From contig NC_068556.1 in assembly GCF_022201045.2 (NCBI RefSeq), positions 3,636,001 through 3,700,000 on the forward strand: a stretch of 64,000 nucleotides of DNA, written 5' to 3'. The notes under the pieces are model-generated. The model was not told where the DNA came from. It made no database searches and saw nothing but the letters and a program-made list of their open reading frames with translations. Origin of the DNA: Citrus sinensis (taxonomy: Eukaryota; Streptophyta; Magnoliopsida; Sapindales; Rutaceae). Below, piece by piece: positions 23,773-37,166 of this stretch; positions within the stretch are counted from its first letter, which is position 1; every line of letters begins with the position of its first letter. The position numbers and the translations under genes are program-made.

Positions 23773-26700
23773 ATGGTATGATCATGAGTTCGGCTTTTCT
23801 TCTGATTCCTTCAAATTTTAATGATTTCGTCTTCTGGATTTTGATTCAAACTGTTGCCGAATTTCATTCAGTTCTCAATCGCGGCTATCAATGATACCGA
23901 TTCCACAGGTCAATGGGAACCATTGGCTCCTACTAAAGAAGCTCAGGCACGTCCAGTTCTCTCTCTATTTCTTGTGCACGTTTTTTGGTGCTTGTTTGTG
24001 TCAATTTCGCCTCGTCACGGTCTTTGTTTGGAGAAATTATGCTTGTTCATAAATTTTCTATGTAAATGTTCTGGTCTGCTTGCTTTTAGGGTTTCTGAGA
24101 CTAATGTAATTGAGCTTTAAAAAAAAAAGCACAATTGATGAGGTGTTATAATTTTTCAGGAATCTCATCTTACACAAACTTATCACGAAGGACTTCTCAA
24201 GTTACAGTCTAAAGAATATGACAAGGCTCAGGAATTGTTAGAATCTGTCTTGAAAGATCCTCTGATAGCAAATGCCCAAGTATTTCCTTTTCTTTTTGTG
24301 GAACTTTTATGTGCTACTGTGTTTGTTCTGTGATTGATTCAAGTTTTGTACTCATTGACAATGGTTCTTGTTATTCAGGCGGCAGACGGTAAATCCAGTG
24401 ACGGTCATCTATTGCAGCTCAGGTTAACCCACAATGTCCATACATTTGCTTTTTTTTTCTTTTTTTTTTTTGAGTTATAATTCTCATTATTTATGCTCCC
24501 ATTGGGTTAATTACTCCTTTCTTATATCAGGATTGACAGTCACTCTCACACTGTCACCTTTTAGATTGAATGATTTAGCTGTTGGTTTTAACGTTAAAGA
24601 AATGATTATTACTTGTTGAGCTTTCTTTTGTAGTGGGAATATCTATATCAATCATTTCTTTTTTGGTGTCTGTGTATGTATATATCTTTTCAGATTTTTG
24701 GCATTGAAGAACCTTGCCACTGTCTTCCTTCAACAAGGTTCCAGTCACTATGAAAGTGCTCTACGCTGTTATCTTCAAGCTGTAGAGATTGACACCAAAG
24801 ACTCTGTTGTTTGGAACCAATTAGGAACATTAGCCTGTTCAATGGGTTTGTTGAGTATTTCACGTTGGGCATTTGAGCAAGGGCTTTTATGTAGCCCCAA
24901 TAATTGTAAGCATTTATTTATTTCTTTCACTATTTAATAATCGTTAGCTTGTTTTATCAACGTTATTTACTCCTTTTTGGTTTCTACTTTTGCGTATGTG
25001 TCTACGTATTATCCTTATTTCCTGACTTACTCTGGACATTTTATCAATTCTCCTCGATGAATTGTACAGGGAATTGCATGGAGAAACTATTAGAAGTCCT
25101 CATTGCTATTGGTGATGAGGTTGCATGTCTTTCTGTTGCTGAGTTAATTTTGAGGCATTGGCCATCACATTCTCGTGCTTTGCATGTTAAAAATACTATT
25201 GAAGAGACAGAGCCAGTTCCATATGCACCAAGAGGTATCGATAAGCTGGAACCCAAACATGTTCGACTTAAATTTATTGACAAGAGAAAAGCAGCTGCTG
25301 AAATTCTTGATGAGGGTGTTGTTTGTAAAAAGCTGAACCAGAACATAGAATTGTGTCTGGCAGAAAGTTCCTGGGCAGCTCTAGCTGACACACTCTTAGA
25401 TATCTTGTGTCCATTAAATGGGTGTGGTTCTGAGATGAGAGTTGAGAAAGCACCCAAATCTGGGGATGTCAGATTAGCTATTCGCTTGCCTACTAGTTCA
25501 GAAATGGTCATGGGGTTTGGGGAAAAGAAAGGAACTAACTCATCTGGAAATGGGGAAATCATGCATGTTGGTGAGAGTGACTCTGACAGATGTATCATTA
25601 AAGAAAAGGAAACTAATATTTTTGAAGAACAACCACTGGAGAGGCGGAGTACTCGACTTGAAAGGCTTAGGAGCCGTAAACCCGGGAAAGAAGAAGAAGA
25701 TTTTGCTAACGATAAGGACGTGCCGAAAAATGTACTTCAATTTCTTGAATCTTTTATCACTGGCTTGTCAGAAAAAAAAGATTGTAATCATGCTGCTATT
25801 TCTTTGGATACAGAATGTTGTGATGTTACTACATTTGTGCGAGAAACTTCAAAAAACTATGGTGCGTACCATATGGGTCACTTGCTTTTAGAACATGCTG
25901 CAAGAAGAAGCCTTACGTGCCACGATGCATTTCTCAAGTTCATGGAATTGGAGAAGTTGACCAGATATTCAGGGCTTGATAGGACCCCTGAATGTAGTCT
26001 ATTTCTGTCTGAGTTGTATTATGACCTTGGGTCTTCTCCGTCTAATGTTTCTAAGCAGTCTGAATTCATGTCAGAGGCTTCCTATCATCTTTGTAAAATA
26101 ATTGAATCGGTATCATTGGATTATCCATTTGACTTCACCTGTGCACCTGGCAATGTAAACTGCTCTTCAAAAGAGAGTTTCCAAGGTACAAATGGAGCGT
26201 CAGCCAACAACACAATTTGCAATGATTCACTTTTGGACAGTTCCTTATTAACCAATAAGAGTTCCTTCTGGGTTAGGTACTTCTGGTTGAGTGGGAGATT
26301 ATCTATTTTGGATGGTAAGAAATCAAAAGCTCATGAACAATTCTGTATTGCTTTGTCTCTGTTCGAGAAAAAGGAAAATATGAATGATTCTATAAGTTCA
26401 ATCTGCCTGCCACACTGCAAAATTGTTAGAGAGATAACTATTGGAAGGATTCTTCATGAAATTAATTTATTAGAGATTGATTTCTTGCTGGAGAAGACAC
26501 TAGATGAATTGATTGAGAAGGAAATGTATTCTGAATGCGTGACCCTGCTGGCTCCACTTCTATTTTCTACGAAAGATGTTCATCTTGATCTATTGCCCTT
26601 ACCTGGTGCTGATAAAAGTGAAGGAATTAAATCTGTTGAACTATTAGCTTTAGACATTTTAATCTTAGCTTGTGAGAAGACAGAACCAATGAACAGTGAG

Positions 26701-29700
26701 ATGTATCTCAGTTGTCACCGCCGTAAGCTACAAATTCTCATGGCTGTTTCTGGAATGGATACCAGTCTTGCTTCTTGCAAAACCTTCTTCCAGAATTCAG
26801 GGTTGAAAATGCACTCTGCTTCTGATATGGTATCAACAGAAAACTCAAGCAAACAGTGGTATCACTTGGTTGCAGACGAAATAAAAGCAATCTTGCACTG
26901 CATATCGCAAGTGAAGAACTTTATTGATCAGTCTAGAGATTATGTAAGTTATTTTTTACTTTTAACAATCAATGTTTTCTGTGAGACATACTTTGAGGTA
27001 TTGCCCTTTTGCATATCAATTTGTTATTAAAAATAGCTAATGCACATGATGTAGTCATTGATATTAATATCATTAATAATTATGACCGCTTATTGTCACT
27101 CCTTTTAATTTCATTTTTAAAAGACTATTACCCTTTCTTTTTTACAGTATTAACTGCATTACAACTGAAATTTTATATCTTTCTTTGTAGATGCTTATCC
27201 GACTTGCTACATTTCCCTGAATTCATAACCAAAGTATAGGTTGAAATATGTTGGAAAGAGATCCTTTATTAAGAGTTATTTCGTCAGTAGAAGAGAGACT
27301 GGTGTTGCTTTTTGTTTTGAAATAGCCAGAGACTGCTACCGTAGATTTCCGGATCACCCAATTTGATGTTTGTTTGTCCTTTTTCCCCCCTCCCCAGATG
27401 AACATCAACCATCGCAATGGGTAACGCTGCTTAAGATGTGCAAATTAGAATAATACTTCCATGGGGCATTTTTGTGAATGGATCTTTTCACCACCAAGCA
27501 GGTGTGCTAATTTTGCATAATGCATATCTGACTTTGTCTTGTTTGTAACGATCTTTTTATGTGAATTGGAAGAGAAAACTTGGAATGTTATTTAGCATGG
27601 AGAGACATAACTATCTAAGTTATCAACTCACTTCTCCACATGATCAACTTCAGTCACTTGAAAACTAATAGTCTATCTAAAATACTTTAGAATATTTTTC
27701 AGCTGTTAAGGTGTAGTGTTCAACCATCTGGTGCAGATGCTACATTGTGTTTTAGGTAAGTGTGGTAACACATTTTCATATAGATTCTAATAATTTTCAT
27801 TGGTTTTTGGTTGACATTCTTTGAAATTAATGATATTGAGATAAAGTCATGATTTTGGGACTGGTATTGCATTACAGGTTTATATAATTTGGTTTTCTTG
27901 ATTCATTTTCTCTCTTAACATACTAATATTGAATTTAAAGATGTTATTACCTGAGTTATAATTGATTAATTTTCTGCTTGCAGAATGGTTTTAATGTTCT
28001 AGTGAGCAGCATTTGTGATATTCAATGTTTGCTGCTGGCAGTCATGTACAATGTGGCAAGCAATTTTCTCTCTAAAAAATTTTCTGGGCCTCTAAATGTT
28101 GATCAAACTGACCAGAAACTACAATGCTGCTTCGTTAATGCGGCCATTGCATTCTGCAAACTTCAACATCTTAACCCTACAGTCCCTGTTAAAACTCAAG
28201 TGAATATCGTTAATCCTTTAGTAAATAATTTTCTTTTTGCCTTTATCCTCTTTTTTTTTCCTATTTTTGACTTTATTTTTTTTGTTTAGGTAACATTAAT
28301 TGCAGCAATCCATGACTTGCTTTCTGAGTACGGACTCTGCTGTGCGGGCGAGGGTGATGGAGGGGAAGAAGGAACATTTCTGAAATTTGCAATAAAACAT
28401 CTCTTGGCCTTGAATACGAAACTAAAATCTAACTTTAGCTCTTCAAACAAGGAAAATGCTGAATATGATAAGCAGCTTTCTCATGATGATCATGTCAAAA
28501 TATCTGAAGATGAAATAAGATCAGATGCAATGGATTTGGAAATGGTAGGGGCTGAAACACGTGAAACTGTTGCTGGCAAGAAGGATGATTCTGAAGGGAC
28601 TACTTCTAATGAAATGCCATCTCATTTAGACCTAGAGAAAGAAAATTTGCGAGTAGGGTCTGATGGGCACTGTGATAATGAGGACAATGATGACAAAGGA
28701 GAAAAGAATAGTAACCCATGCACTCAATGTGAAAATGAACTCTCAGAAGATGAACGGGAGGAACTTGAGCTCATAATAGATAATGCTTTAGACCAGTGCT
28801 TTTACTGTTTATATGGTCTAAATCTCAGATCTGATTCATCATATGAGGATGATTTAGTAACTCACAGGAATACTAGTCGAGGAGATTACCAGACCAAGGA
28901 ACAATCTGCTGATGTTTTCCAGTATGTGCTGCCGTATGCCAAGGCTTCTTCTGTGAGTATTCTCATTCTTCCTCATTCACATGTTGTTTTAAGTTCTGCT
29001 GTATTTTAATGTGTGCTTTTCATATATGCTTTTGTTTTAGAAAACTGGATTGGTCAAACTCCGTCGAGTGTTAAGAGCTATACGCAAACACTTTCCACAA
29101 CCACCCGAAGATGTCTTGGCTGGAAATGCAATAGACAAGTTCTTAGATGATCTTGATTTATGTGAAGATATAATCTCAGAGGAAGCTGGATCTGATGGCT
29201 ATCTTGGAAACATAATGAAGATAATATTTCGTGATATAGTATGGGTCAAACAGTTTAAAGCACCATCATCTGGGAGGTATATGTTAGCTTATTCCTTTCA
29301 TTCAAAATGTGGTTAAAATCATGAATCTTTTTTATTTCTTTAGGAATAAGCCGTGTCTACTTGTGTAATGATAATATTACAGCTCTGAGCCATATCTTGA
29401 AGTATACCGCAACTTGTATTATTACCTAGCACAGGCAGAGGAAATGAGTACAACTGATAAATGGCCTGGCTTTGTACTCACCAAGGAAGGAGAAGAATTT
29501 GTACAGCAAAATGCTAATCTCTTTAAATTTGATCTGCTGTATAATCCTCTGCGCTTTGAGAGTTGGCAACGTCTTGCAAATATTTATGACGAGGCAAGAT
29601 TTTGTTTGTCTGTTGTTTCAGATATGATTGTGGCACAAATTATAAGTATCTTATTTTGGGATGTTGCGAAAACTTCCCTGGTCATTATGTGATTATTTTT

Positions 29701-32700
29701 TTAATAATCAGTTTCACAAAAGCAGGAGGTCGATTTGTTGCTAAATGATGGCAGTAAGCACATAAATGTAACAGGATGGAGGAAGAATGTTACTTTACCT
29801 CAAAGAGTTGAGACAAGTCGAAGGAGGAGTAGGCGTTGTCTTTTAATGAGTTTGGCTCTAGCGAAAACATCAGAGCAGCAGGTTTCACACTCTATCTGTG
29901 CTTTTGTAAACAGTTGCTTCTAAGTTTATTGGTTTGGGACTGCAGAAACTATCCTTAGATATATGGGATGTTCCAAAATAACACACGGGACAAGTGTGAT
30001 ATTGGAATTAGATTGTGTAAGACTGCCTCTTGATGCAATTTAATGCTAGATACATCCATCTAATTACTCAAGTGATGATAATAAAGCTGACGTGGCTATT
30101 TTGTAGTTGATTCGGTACCTATCTATTTGTACTGACTTCAGTGAGTTGTTCTATTATCAAGTGAAATGGTTTATATTCTCATATAGCATATCTAACCATT
30201 GTGATTCCAGTGCGAGATACTCGAGTTACTGGCATTAGTATACTATGACAGCCTGCAGAATGTGGTGCCTTTTTATGATCAGCGATCTGTTGTTCCCTCA
30301 AAGGATGCTGCATGGAAGATGTTTTGTGAGAACTCGTTGAAACATTTTAAGAAAGCCCTCTCCCACAAGTATATCTTCTTTTCGTAATTGATATTCTGGA
30401 CCCTTTTTTTTTCCTTATTTATGTTGTGAAATTTTGATATAAATTTCCATTTATTACAGGGAGGATTGGTCATACGCGTTTTATATGGGGAAGCTATGTG
30501 AAAAGCTGGGATACTCACATGAGACATCGTTATCATACTATGATAAGGCTATTGGTTTGAATCAGTCAGCTGTAGATGCTCTTTATAGGATGCATGCTTC
30601 TCGCTTAAAGCTGCTTTGGACTTGTGGGAAACAGAATGTGGAGGTTTTAAAGGTCCCTCTTGAAGCATGTTGCCATTTTGAAAACCTCTTTATGATTAGT
30701 TTTCCTTTTTCCCTATAATCTTAAAATTAGAACATTTTTTATACCTGATACTTAAATTATAAATAATTAGCAACGTGTCTGCACGTGTGTCTGGGGTTTC
30801 CATTACTGTGAGTTATGTGTAATTCAGTGATTTTAATTCTCTAGTTTTTTAATTTGGCCACCTCATGTTTATCTTATTATTATTTGCTTCCTATTCTAGG
30901 TTCTTTCTGCATATTCCTATAATCAATCTACAAAGGATGCTGTTATGAACATCTTCAGCAAAATGGATTCTGAAATTTCTCATTCACCTGAAGCTAAGGA
31001 TGGAAGCCCTCAATTGCAAGCTGAGGAGAGAAAAGATAAGGAATCAGTTCGAGTTGAAGAGGTCCGGCACATGCTTTACAATGATTGCCTCTCTGCTCTG
31101 GAAGTTTGCATTGAAGGGGATCTCAAACATTTTCATAAGGCTAGATATATGCTTTCTCAAGGACTGTATAAGAGAGGCGAGGTGGGGGATCTGGAGAAGG
31201 CAAAGGAGGAACTTTCTTTTTGTTTCAAGTCTTCTAGGTCATCATTTACAATAAATATGTGGGAAATTGATGGATTGGTCAAAAAAGGAAGGTATAGTCA
31301 TGGTCCCGAATTCCATTCTGTACTTAGAATTATGCAGGTTTTGAGTTGAAGGTACAAACATTGGATGCTAATAACTTAACAGAAGATATTGGTCCTAGAT
31401 GGAGCTGTCTGGAGTGCTCATAGTATTCCAGCAGTTCAGACTTATGTCTTTCTTGATTTCTGTTGCTGTTAATATGCAGCAATGATGTGAGAGAATGTGA
31501 AATTAGTGCAATGTAGAGAATGTAAACACTAAAAGTTATTCATAGGTTCGAGAACAACTTTAGAAATTCTAACTGTAAATGCATGCAACAACATCTCCCT
31601 TATGATGATAATATCAGTAAAAATAGTAATAATTACTATGTCTAAGTTATTCATAGGTTTGAGAACAACTTTAGAAATTCTAACTGTGCAAATGCATGCA
31701 ACAACATCTCCCTTATGATGATAATATTAATAATAATAGTAATAATTATGACTGTTATATTATTTTTAGGTTGGGTTGGGGGAAGCTCATTTTGATGCTA
31801 TGTAAAACAAAATCGAGTTATTTCATTATTTTGCAGTGCCAATAATTCTGTTATTGACTATCACTGTTCATGCTGTTTAATACTAGGCATCTAATTTCTT
31901 TCTTGCTTTGTATATCAGGCGCAAGACAGCAGGTTTGGCAGGGAATAAAAAAATTCTTGAAGTTAACTTGCCAGAAAGCTCCAGAAAATTTATTACTTGT
32001 ATCAGGAAATACTTGTTGTTCTACTTGAAACTACTGGAAGAAACTGGAGATGTCTGTACTCTTGAACGTGCTTATGTTTCTCTACGGGCAGACAAAAGGG
32101 TAACAAATCAATCCCTTTAAATATTGGCTAAAGTTTTTGACATTTTATAGAAAACTTTATTATTATTTTATTAACAATGCATCAGTGATTGTAGCCTTTT
32201 GAGCTCAATATCACACTTCTGTTGACTACCTTCAAACAAACATACCCTAGATCCCTTATAGTAATAAAAAATATTCAATGGATATGAGTCAAGAAGCTCA
32301 AGCTTCATTGAACTGGAGAACTTAATTATTATGAAACTTTGTCGTCAAAAAATGCCTGTGTATGCAGGCCAGGTTAAATGTTTTTATGAATTTAAATATT
32401 ATAATGGCAAGGCAGTGCTACTCTGAATGTTGCATGCATTTTCCAGAAATTCAAGTGGCATCTAACTTATATTTTGAACCCAGTTTTCATTGTGCATTGA
32501 AGATCTTGTACCGGTGGCACTTGGGAGGTACATCAGGGCCCTGCTTTCTTCCATGCATCATTCTGGGATCACTTACTCAAGTGCTGGAAGCAGTTCTGAG
32601 CTGGTACTGGAAAAGATATTTGCTTTGTTTATGGAACAGGGGAACCTGTGGCCTGAGATATGTGGTGCACCTGAGATAATGAGTCCAGAAATATCAGAGA

Positions 32701-34910
32701 GCAGCTTATACGGGTAATTTGCATTCTTCATAATTTCTGAAGTTGTTTTTGAGAAACCCTTCAATGTTATTCATAGTCAATATAATAAAAGAGCAATTTT
32801 ACTGGAGTCAAATAACCCAAATTAGACAAATACTACTAAATATCTTAATCCAAATATCATTAGAATATTATCATTTTTTTCTTCCTAACTTGCACTGACC
32901 CATGCTCCACCTGGATAAAAGGGAAAAGAAAAAACATTTTCAATCTTGGGCAGATTTCCATAATTCCTTTTCCGCAATTTGTATTTGCTTCTCCTTTATC
33001 CTAACCAAGGATTCATTTTCTTTCCACCAAGTCTTTCTAATATTTCAATCAAGGCTTTTCTGTATAGCCACCAACATTGTTTGTTGGACATCTAATTCTC
33101 AAATTTTGAATTACCTGAGTTTTCAGCAATCTATAGTCCTGAGAGACAATGGACATTTACTGCTGCTGTATTTGTGTATTACCCTTAAATACTGTAACTG
33201 CTGAGTTTCATGAGTGCAACTCATTTTTCTGATAGTTATTTATATTTAAAACTATATAAACCTTTGATCCAGTTATCTCCATGAACATATTGTATCGCTG
33301 GAAAGCAAAGTCAAGTTGGAAACTCTTGAGGCAATAAATGAGAAGATTCGAAAGCGCTTCAAGAATCCAAAGTTGTCAAATAGCAATTGTGCAAAAGTCT
33401 GCAGGCATGCTTCAGTTGCTTGGTGTCGATCTCTTATAATTAGTTTGGCATCAATCACTCCCTTGCGTTCTCTGCCCCTAAGTGGGATTCAAGCTCCTAA
33501 CTCCATGGATGGTGGTTTGGAAAATAGCCAGTTGCTTTGTGTTGATCTGCAGATAAATGAGATTTGGAATTCATCATTTGAAGACAAAATTCATTTGAAA
33601 ACTCTTGAAAAAAAATGGAACCCAACATTGAGCAAAATTAAGAATATAATAATGAAGAAAGCTGTGGATGAAAACTTAGAGACTGCCTATGCTATGCTCA
33701 GAAGTTCTTACAATTTCTATCGGGAAAGCTCCTGTGTAACACTCCCATCTGGTGTCAACCTCTATTTGGTGCCATCTCGGCTAGCATCGGAAGCTCAATT
33801 TCAACCAGGTATTGATGGGGTTGAAAATGTTGATCTTAGCATTCCTAGGAAACTTCTTTTGTGGTCTTACACGTTATTGCAAGGCCGATGTGCAAGCATC
33901 TCGGCAGTTGTAAAGCACTGTGAAGAAAATGTGAAGGTATGAAAGCAAACGTCCATTTTTGTGGTTTTATTTGTCCCAAAGGTATATAATTTCCTTTTTG
34001 GGGTATTTACTTTGCTCCAAAGATTGCTTCCCTGTTTCTTATAGTTCATTTGGAGCTAGAAGTAGAGTGGTCTTAAGACTTTGACCATTGAAAAAGAGGG
34101 AGGGCTTGCCACTTCAAACATACACATCATTAACATGAAAACATGAGCCAGGATACTTGGTTTGTTCTAATGTTATCGTGTACTGGAAAACAGAGGATTA
34201 ATATCATGGACTTATGGTGGTTCTTTGCAGTCAAAGATGAAAAAGGGAACCGGAACTTCACCTGTGCCCACAAATACAAGCATTCAGACTGCAACCATAA
34301 CTCATACAGGTTAGATTACTCCAGGATGGCGTTCTTTCTACATCTTTTCATCCGCTGGTTTTGCAATTAGGTTCCCCAACGTTTCCCTTAAAGAAAATAG
34401 ACCTTACAGATGAATAGTTTTTGGTTTATGAGATTAGGAAACTGGATTTTCAAGATGTTAAGTTTCATAATTGTGGGCCTAGCGATCTTGTCTTGTCATG
34501 CCATACAAGAAATCTGCAGCCATCCCTCCTCCAAACTTAGTTTCATCAGTATCAGATTTATTGATTTTCGAATTTTGATGGTTGTTCTAAAATAATGTAC
34601 TGCAGGTGGTGTTAAAGATGGAATGGGCTACACTGGAGGGACTGAAGCAGAGACAGCTCCTGTAACTGTAGTGGCACCTGCTGCACAGTCACAATTATCT
34701 GCAGAGATAACTCCGGTTACCATAGCACCTACTTCAGTGACTCCTGCTTCAGTTTCTCCAAGGGAGAATGCAGAATACGTCTTGGCACTTCCTTCTGCTG
34801 CTGAGTCTCAGAAGACCTTGAGTACTGCTCCCCCGCTACAGCTATGTAGCGATGCTGATGCAGAAAGGAGTCCTCGAGCGCAAGAAGGGGATAATCAGGA
34901 CAGAGACTGA
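23773..34910 (+). CDS. CABIN1: CABIN1-like TPR protein of the HIRA chaperone complex
   Basis: Nuclear scaffold that with HIRA and UBN places histone H3.3 outside replication. Nineteen coding exons: 23773-23775, 23872-23946, 24160-24279, 24379-24422, 24694-24905, 25070-26943, 27984-28199, 28290-28952, 29041-29276, 29383-29593, 29726-29881, 30211-30368, 30460-30652, 30900-31291, 31919-32099, 32484-32713, 33273-33936, 34231-34309, 34606-34910; total 6012 nt, 2003 residues. TPR-like helices lie at about residues 30-190 ([40 protein letters not shown]). Conserved landmarks include [33 protein letters not shown] and [13 protein letters not shown]. An acidic stretch is encoded around 28440-28790, and the C-terminus is Pro/Thr/Ser/Ala-rich. 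The start is a lone ATG exon giving MFSIAAIND. Introns 2 and 10 need GC donors. Confidence 0.95.
31533..31750. repeat. 111-bp tandem duplication in a CABIN1 intron
   Basis: Units start at 31533 and 31644; both read 'aagttattcataggtt' then 'gagaacaactttagaaattc' and 'catgcaacaacatctccctt'. They lie in intron 14 and differ by few bases. Confidence 0.92.
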
Positions 34911-37166
34911 CTACTTTATCGTCTTTGATTGTTTTACTAACCATTTAAAGCTTTGCATATCAATCCTTCTTGTAATGGAAACATGATTCTGAATTTTGTA
35001 GAAAAAGGAAAAGAATATGTTTAGATGTGCAGGGAATTTTTTAAGTTTTTGTGCAGTGAGGCAGCCGCCCGTACAATACAAAAGTCAAGGGAGTATAACA
35101 TCCGCTTTCCTGAGTTTTGACAAAATTTCTGTTAAAGATAACAGTTTGTAATTTTTTGGCATAGGTCCTTAATAAGTAATGAGCTTTGAGCAGAGTTATC
35201 ATTTCGCTCCCCAACCCAAATTAATCAATTGCCCAAACCAATCCCATTTTGATTGAGTTCACCTTATAAATGGATTGGATTTGATTGGGTAAAATCTAAT
35301 TACATTGAATTGTTTTAGGGATTTATGTGTTAAATTTTAAGACAGGTCATTTTAACTTTCATTGGATTTATGTATCATAATTATACATTATGAGTGAAGC
35401 TATAAACATACTGATACAAATGTAATAATAATTGGTGATACATCAATTCAAATATAATATAAACATCCTACTATGTAATTATAGTATTGCTCGTATATTA
35501 TGAGTGAATTTTATGAATTAAGTGGGTTATAAGTTTCATCAATTAAGATTATTATACAGTACTTTGGTAATTTTTATGTTGTTATGGTAGCAGAATATAT
35601 ATTCTTCATCTTTGAATATTAATGTATATTTGTAGGTTTCTATAATAATTAGATTAATTACATTGGGTTGGCGTCAGTTAGTTTAATTAATAAAATTTCT
35701 TGAGTGGAAATAATAGATATGTTATTTAAATTTTGTTTATGTGAAATGAAGAAAGAATTAGATTGCTTGCTAAAACTAATTAGATTGAATCGAATTGAAA
35801 AAAAATAATTATAAAATCAAATTTAAGATTGAATCATATTGAATTTGAGAAAAACAAACATTGGATTTAAACCAAAAAACACTGCCATTAATAAGTAATG
35901 AGATTTACCAATGACCAACCCTCGGTATGAGGAGGAATAGAGGGAGACTTGGCCAATGGAAATTTTGCTAGTGATGGCCAGATCACTTACCACGGTGGCT
36001 TTATTGAAGAGGTTAATATAAGTCTCCTTAATTGTGATTTAATTAAAATATAGGGAGCCAAATGTTATTTTATTAACTTGAAATTGAGGGAGAAAAAATA
36101 TAAGCGATCTGTGTTGTGAAAGGGAAACTGAAATATCAAGATTTAAAAAAAATAAAAATAAAGAGTCTGCAAAAATATATATTTTCAATATTTGAATTTA
36201 AACAGTCAAATAAATAAAATTATTTTAGATTTAAATAACCAATTAAATAAAATTATTTTGAAAAACTACTACTCCACTTTGTGCATCTTGTCAACTCAAA
36301 ATAACCTTTAAACTATGTTTGTTACTTAGGATTAAGTGTAGGATTGGACCAATTTTTGAGACAAAATATTAATCTCATGTTTGGCGTGTTCACTTGGATT
36401 GGATTAATGGACTAAATTCAAATTTTAAACTTAAATTCATGGGATTAGTAATCCCAATTTTCATATGGGTTTAGATAGGATTATACAATCAGCAGAAAAA
36501 TATTTGTCCATTTATGATATTTTTGATAATTTATTACGCTATTTTTTTTAAATAATTGAAATTTATTTATTTATATCTTTTACTGTTACTAATTAAATAA
36601 TTTATTTTTTCTTATCCATAATTTACTTAAAAATTATTAGTTGAATAGTTTCATTTATTTTATTTAATGACATGATATAACCTTTAACTAAATAATTTAT
36701 ATTTCTTTGTTATTAATTGTGACTACCCAATAACTAATTGAATATGTATGTATAATTTTCTTATTAGTTTTATTTTTAATTAATTATAATATTTTTTTAT
36801 TAAATACCTATAGATAGTGGATATTTAAATTCAAATATTAACTTAAATAATATTTAACTTCATTTAAATTTAATTTAATATAATCTAATTTAATACTATA
36901 TCAAACATAAGTCAACACTATATAATCCGATCTAATATAGTCTAATCATAATAGTTTTTTTTTTTTGAATTATCCAATCATAATAGTTCGTTCAATCTAA
37001 GCTAGTGCCCCAAACGTAGCCTTAAAGGACAAGTTAGTCTATTCCACAGTTGTTTAGGTTACATTTCAAAGTAATTTTCAATGCAGTGCTTAGCTGATAG
37101 GATAAGAGTTTGAAGAAGAAGAGAGGAAGCTGAAAGCAAAACTCAAAACAGAAAGAAGTACGAAAA
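34911..37166. other. AT-rich spacer, CABIN1 to GatC
   Basis: No gene. A possible old inverted-repeat element spans about 36312-37023: 'ctatgtttgttacttagg' at the left is a loose inverse of 'ccccaaacgtagcc' at the right, with TTAAA-like flanks. The rest is AT-rich. The right 100 bp would be the GatC leader. Confidence 0.4.

Noticed and set aside
25044..25598. 184-codon minus-strand frame
   Set aside because: Antisense shadow of the long CABIN1 exon 25070-26943; no recognisable domain.
26944..27983. Possible extra CABIN1 exon in the 1-kb intron 6
   Set aside because: Exons 6 and 7 join in phase to a sequence matching the family ([18 protein letters not shown]); nothing conserved is missing.
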